Assembly: GCF_014698965.1 (NCBI RefSeq)
Contig: NZ_JACXAE010000126.1
Span: 217,260 to 281,259, forward strand
Length of the DNA stretch: 64,000 nt
Direction: 5' to 3'
Source: Iningainema tapete BLCC-T55
GTDB taxonomy: Bacteria; Cyanobacteriota; Cyanobacteriia; Cyanobacteriales; Nostocaceae
The notes beneath the pieces are model-generated. The model saw only the letters and a program-made list of their open reading frames with translations, made no database searches and was not told the DNA's origin. Positions 61,970 to 64,000 of the stretch are shown here, in pieces; position 1 is the stretch's first letter; each line of letters begins with the position of its first letter. The translations under genes and the position numbers were made by a program.

Positions 61970-62881
61970 ATGACCGCAGTTCAAAACACTCCTGGATTAG
62001 CCTCGCGCTTCATCAATGGCGTACTAGCAATCAAGCCCCTCGCCAACCTTGCTAAACATCAAGCAAGGCAGATGATGATTAAACGCGCCGAGAAAATTGG
62101 TGTACCTTGGACAAAACAAGTGCAGGAATTACAGGCGCGAGGTTGGGAAAAGGATTTATCTCAAGTACAAAACCCCCAACTTACCTACCCAGATTATTAC
62201 CTGCGGTCATTCCACGCTTACGAAAGCGGAAATCTTAGCTGGCAAGCGGCTTTTGAAGTAGAATCTGCAGCTTACGCAGTTCATGCGGGGATCTTTTCAA
62301 GTACAGGAGCGCAGGGCGACGCTCAACTACGTCAAAGTTACCATAATTTGTTAAAAAAACACATCCCCAATCAACCCCAAGATATACTTGACTTGGGATG
62401 TAGTGTGGGCATGAGTACTTTTGCTCTACAATCCGTTTATCCCCACGCCAAAATTACAGGAGTAGATTTATCTCCTTACTTTTTAGCTGTTGCTCACTAC
62501 CGTGGTGCTGAGCGTCAACATCAAATTCATTGGGTTCATGCTGCTGCCGAATCAACAGGGCTACCAAACGCTTCATTTGATTTAATCTCAATTTTTTTGA
62601 TGTGTCATGAATTGCCCCAATCGGCAACCAAGGCAATTTTTACTGAAGCGCGTCGTTTATTACGTCCCCAAGGCTACCTGGCAATTATGGATATGAATCC
62701 TCAATCTGAGGTTTACAAAAAAATGCCGCCTTACATTAAGACTTTGCTGAAAAGTACTGAACCTTATTTTGATGAGTATTTTTCCTTGGATATTGAGCAA
62801 GCAATAGTGGGAGCGGGTTTTCACACTCCCATTATCACCAGCAACAGCCCTCGCCATCGTACAATAATTGCCCAACTGTAG
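61970..62881 (+). CDS. SAM-dependent methyltransferase
   Basis: A protein of about 303 residues with a class I methyltransferase domain: ILDLGCSVGMSTFAL (motif I), ITGVDLSPYFLAVA (motif II), FDLISIFLMCHELPQ, and LLRPQGYLAIMDMNPQ. The first 110 residues are helical and conserved-looking (LASRFINGVLAIKPLANLAKHQARQMMIKRAEKIGVPW). The start is uncertain: the frame opens at 61898 inside or at the edge of a palindromic repeat, with further ATGs at 61946 and 61970. The last fits the likely family N terminus best but lacks a good ribosome site. The stop TAG lies inside the next palindrome. Substrate unknown. Confidence 0.82.
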   Translation: MTAVQNTPGLASRFINGVLAIKPLANLAKHQARQMMIKRAEKIGVPWTKQVQELQARGWEKDLSQVQNPQLTYPDYYLRSFHAYESGNLSWQAAFEVESAAYAVHAGIFSSTGAQGDAQLRQSYHNLLKKHIPNQPQDILDLGCSVGMSTFALQSVYPHAKITGVDLSPYFLAVAHYRGAERQHQIHWVHAAAESTGLPNASFDLISIFLMCHELPQSATKAIFTEARRLLRPQGYLAIMDMNPQSEVYKKMPPYIKTLLKSTEPYFDEYFSLDIEQAIVGAGFHTPIITSNSPRHRTIIAQL

Positions 62882-62908
62882 AGACGTTCCGCCGGAACGT
62901 CTCTACAG
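62876..62908. repeat. GTAGAGACG palindromic repeat overlapping a stop codon
   Basis: CTGTAGAGACGTTCC gcc GGAACGTCTCTACAG, 33 bp. The TAG at 62879-62881 is the stop of the methyltransferase gene, so the repeat overlaps its last codons. It also lies beyond the queD stop and may terminate both genes. Confidence 0.92.
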
Positions 62909-62957
62909 ATAATTGTTGTAGCCGGGGGGGCGTCTTTGTTGTCAACACCCCTATATG

Positions 62958-63830
62958 TTACAAGCGCACTAAAACTGGCTGATTTTGCTCCGTTGTAATG
63001 GAGTTTGACTCAGAATTACAACAGTAAATTTCGCAGGAGTTATTTGGACTTTCAATTAATTTGACTTTGTAAAGTGTAGCTCCTAAATTCTGAATAGGCG
63101 ATCGCAATAAATCACTAATATAAAGTGCGATATTCTCAGCCGTCGGTACAACCGAGGTAAAGTAAGGAACATCTTTATTTAGAAACGTATGGTCGAATGG
63201 CTCAATTACGTAATCTTTAATTACCTGGTTAAGTGATTCCAAGTCTATAATCATACCAGTACGTGGTTCAATCTCACCGCGCACCGTCACTTCTAAATGA
63301 TAGTTGTGTCCATGCCCATGAGGACGAGCGCATTTACCGTAAATCTCAAAGTTTTCTTCTTCACCCAACAGAGGATGAGCCAACCGATGAGCGGCGCTAA
63401 AATGAGTACTGGTAGTAAGGTAAGCTTCCATTGAATTTCCTATATAATCTGCCCAAAGCTGAGGGTGTTCAAATAACTGTATGCGGACTACTTTTAAATG
63501 AGGTGCAAGTCTTTCAAAAATGACTTTGGCAATATTCTCAGTGGTAGGTAGAGTTTGTTGAAAATCAACCCACACATCATTAAGGTAGGAAAAGTCAAGT
63601 TGACTAGTAATTTCTCGTTTAATAACTTGCTTAACTTCGGACAAGTTCAAAACCATACCGTATTTATCCACTTCCCCGGCAAGGGAGACAAATAAGACAT
63701 AATTATGTCCATGTCCTGGAAATCGAGAACAAGCACCAAATTTTTTGATGTTTTCTGCTTCACTCAGTTCTGGTAGCCAATATCTATGACTAGCCGAAAA
63801 CTGCGCACGGCGATTAACTATGCATTGCAT
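62958..63830 (-). CDS. queD: Tandem-domain 6-carboxytetrahydropterin synthase (QueD-like)
   Basis: A 290-residue protein made of two PTPS/QueD domains (about 1-130 and 135-270); single-domain QueD is about 120-140 residues. The enzyme makes 6-carboxytetrahydropterin for queuosine and 7-deazaguanine synthesis. Zinc ligands are present in both: His15/40/42 and His148/173/175. Each has the Cys (34 and 167) before the HGHNY motif. The DH pair of the second domain (PFDHTFLN, Asp213-His214) is intact, but the first reads QLDFSYLN (Asp79-Phe80), so its catalytic His is missing. The second domain likely does the chemistry. Double-domain proteins of this type occur in cyanobacteria. Confidence 0.9.
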   Translation of the reverse strand: MQCIVNRRAQFSASHRYWLPELSEAENIKKFGACSRFPGHGHNYVLFVSLAGEVDKYGMVLNLSEVKQVIKREITSQLDFSYLNDVWVDFQQTLPTTENIAKVIFERLAPHLKVVRIQLFEHPQLWADYIGNSMEAYLTTSTHFSAAHRLAHPLLGEEENFEIYGKCARPHGHGHNYHLEVTVRGEIEPRTGMIIDLESLNQVIKDYVIEPFDHTFLNKDVPYFTSVVPTAENIALYISDLLRSPIQNLGATLYKVKLIESPNNSCEIYCCNSESNSITTEQNQPVLVRL

Positions 63831-64000
63831 GATTACACTAAAGAGTAAAAATTAAAATTTCTTAAACTTTTTCTATTTCCAGCATAAACCAATTTTTGTT
63901 CCAATTCCATCCGGCAATTAATTATCAGCAATTCTAAATTTGGAAAATTAGGATGAGTTGACAGCTTTAATCGGTTCAAACTCATCTAACATGAAAGAAA

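Noticed and set aside
1..64000. tRNA, rRNA, CRISPR arrays, transposases or prophage genes
   Set aside because: I looked for T-loop signatures, regular spacer-repeat arrays, DDE transposase motifs and phage genes and saw none. This was by eye, so a small RNA gene could be missed; tRNAscan and Infernal would decide.

Overview
The window looks like chromosomal DNA of a cyanobacterium, most likely a filamentous Nostocales-type strain. HIP1 octamers (GCGATCGC) are scattered throughout. There is a heptamer tandem repeat (ATTAACA, 191-222), a high-light-inducible protein, cyanobacterial protein families (DUF4383, DUF3352, an N-terminally extended HflX, a double-domain QueD), and several families of small palindromic repeats. 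No tRNA, rRNA, CRISPR array or transposase was seen. These are reading-based identifications; no database search was run.

Layout. 1-3.3 kb: end of a sugar-nucleotide reductase-like gene, galE, and an APC-type permease interrupted by an in-frame TGA. 3.3-7.9 kb: two single-domain response regulators (one without its phospho-acceptor Asp), a secreted GDSL esterase, DUF4383 and Hlip membrane proteins, small conserved proteins, and several orphan terminators that may mark small RNAs. 8-15.4 kb: a minus-strand galactose/galactoside block in the order GH2 glycosidase, galT, MFS permease, M24-fold protein lacking most metal ligands, galK. With galE this makes a complete Leloir route. 15.9-22.3 kb: a small zinc-ribbon-like protein, hflX carrying two in-frame palindromic repeats, then a compact plus-strand run of a possible 20-codon ORF, an ATP-grasp ligase, an isoaspartyl peptidase, a hemerythrin protein and a membrane protein. 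This run is the best candidate here for an undescribed pathway. 22.3-27.2 kb: hybrid histidine kinase, a putative glycosyltransferase, a small membrane protein and a UbiB/ABC1 kinase. 27.5-31.8 kb: three tandem paralogues of a secreted protein of unknown function.

31.8-56.9 kb: a long minus-strand polysaccharide cluster. It holds UDP-galactopyranose mutase (glf) overlapping a GlfT2-like galactofuranosyltransferase, eleven other GT2/GT4-type glycosyltransferases, two methyltransferase-like proteins, an ABC exporter (Wzm/Wzt), an acyltransferase, an O-antigen ligase/polymerase-like membrane protein and a Wzc-like tyrosine autokinase. GalE and Glf together would supply UDP-galactofuranose, so the product probably contains galactofuranose. 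57-64 kb: M1 aminopeptidase with HEAT-like repeats, a DUF3352 protein, a SAM methyltransferase flanked by two palindromic repeats, and a tandem-domain QueD whose first domain lacks a catalytic His.

Several starts were moved inward from the longest open frame where a Shine-Dalgarno sequence or family alignment favoured it; each case is noted.
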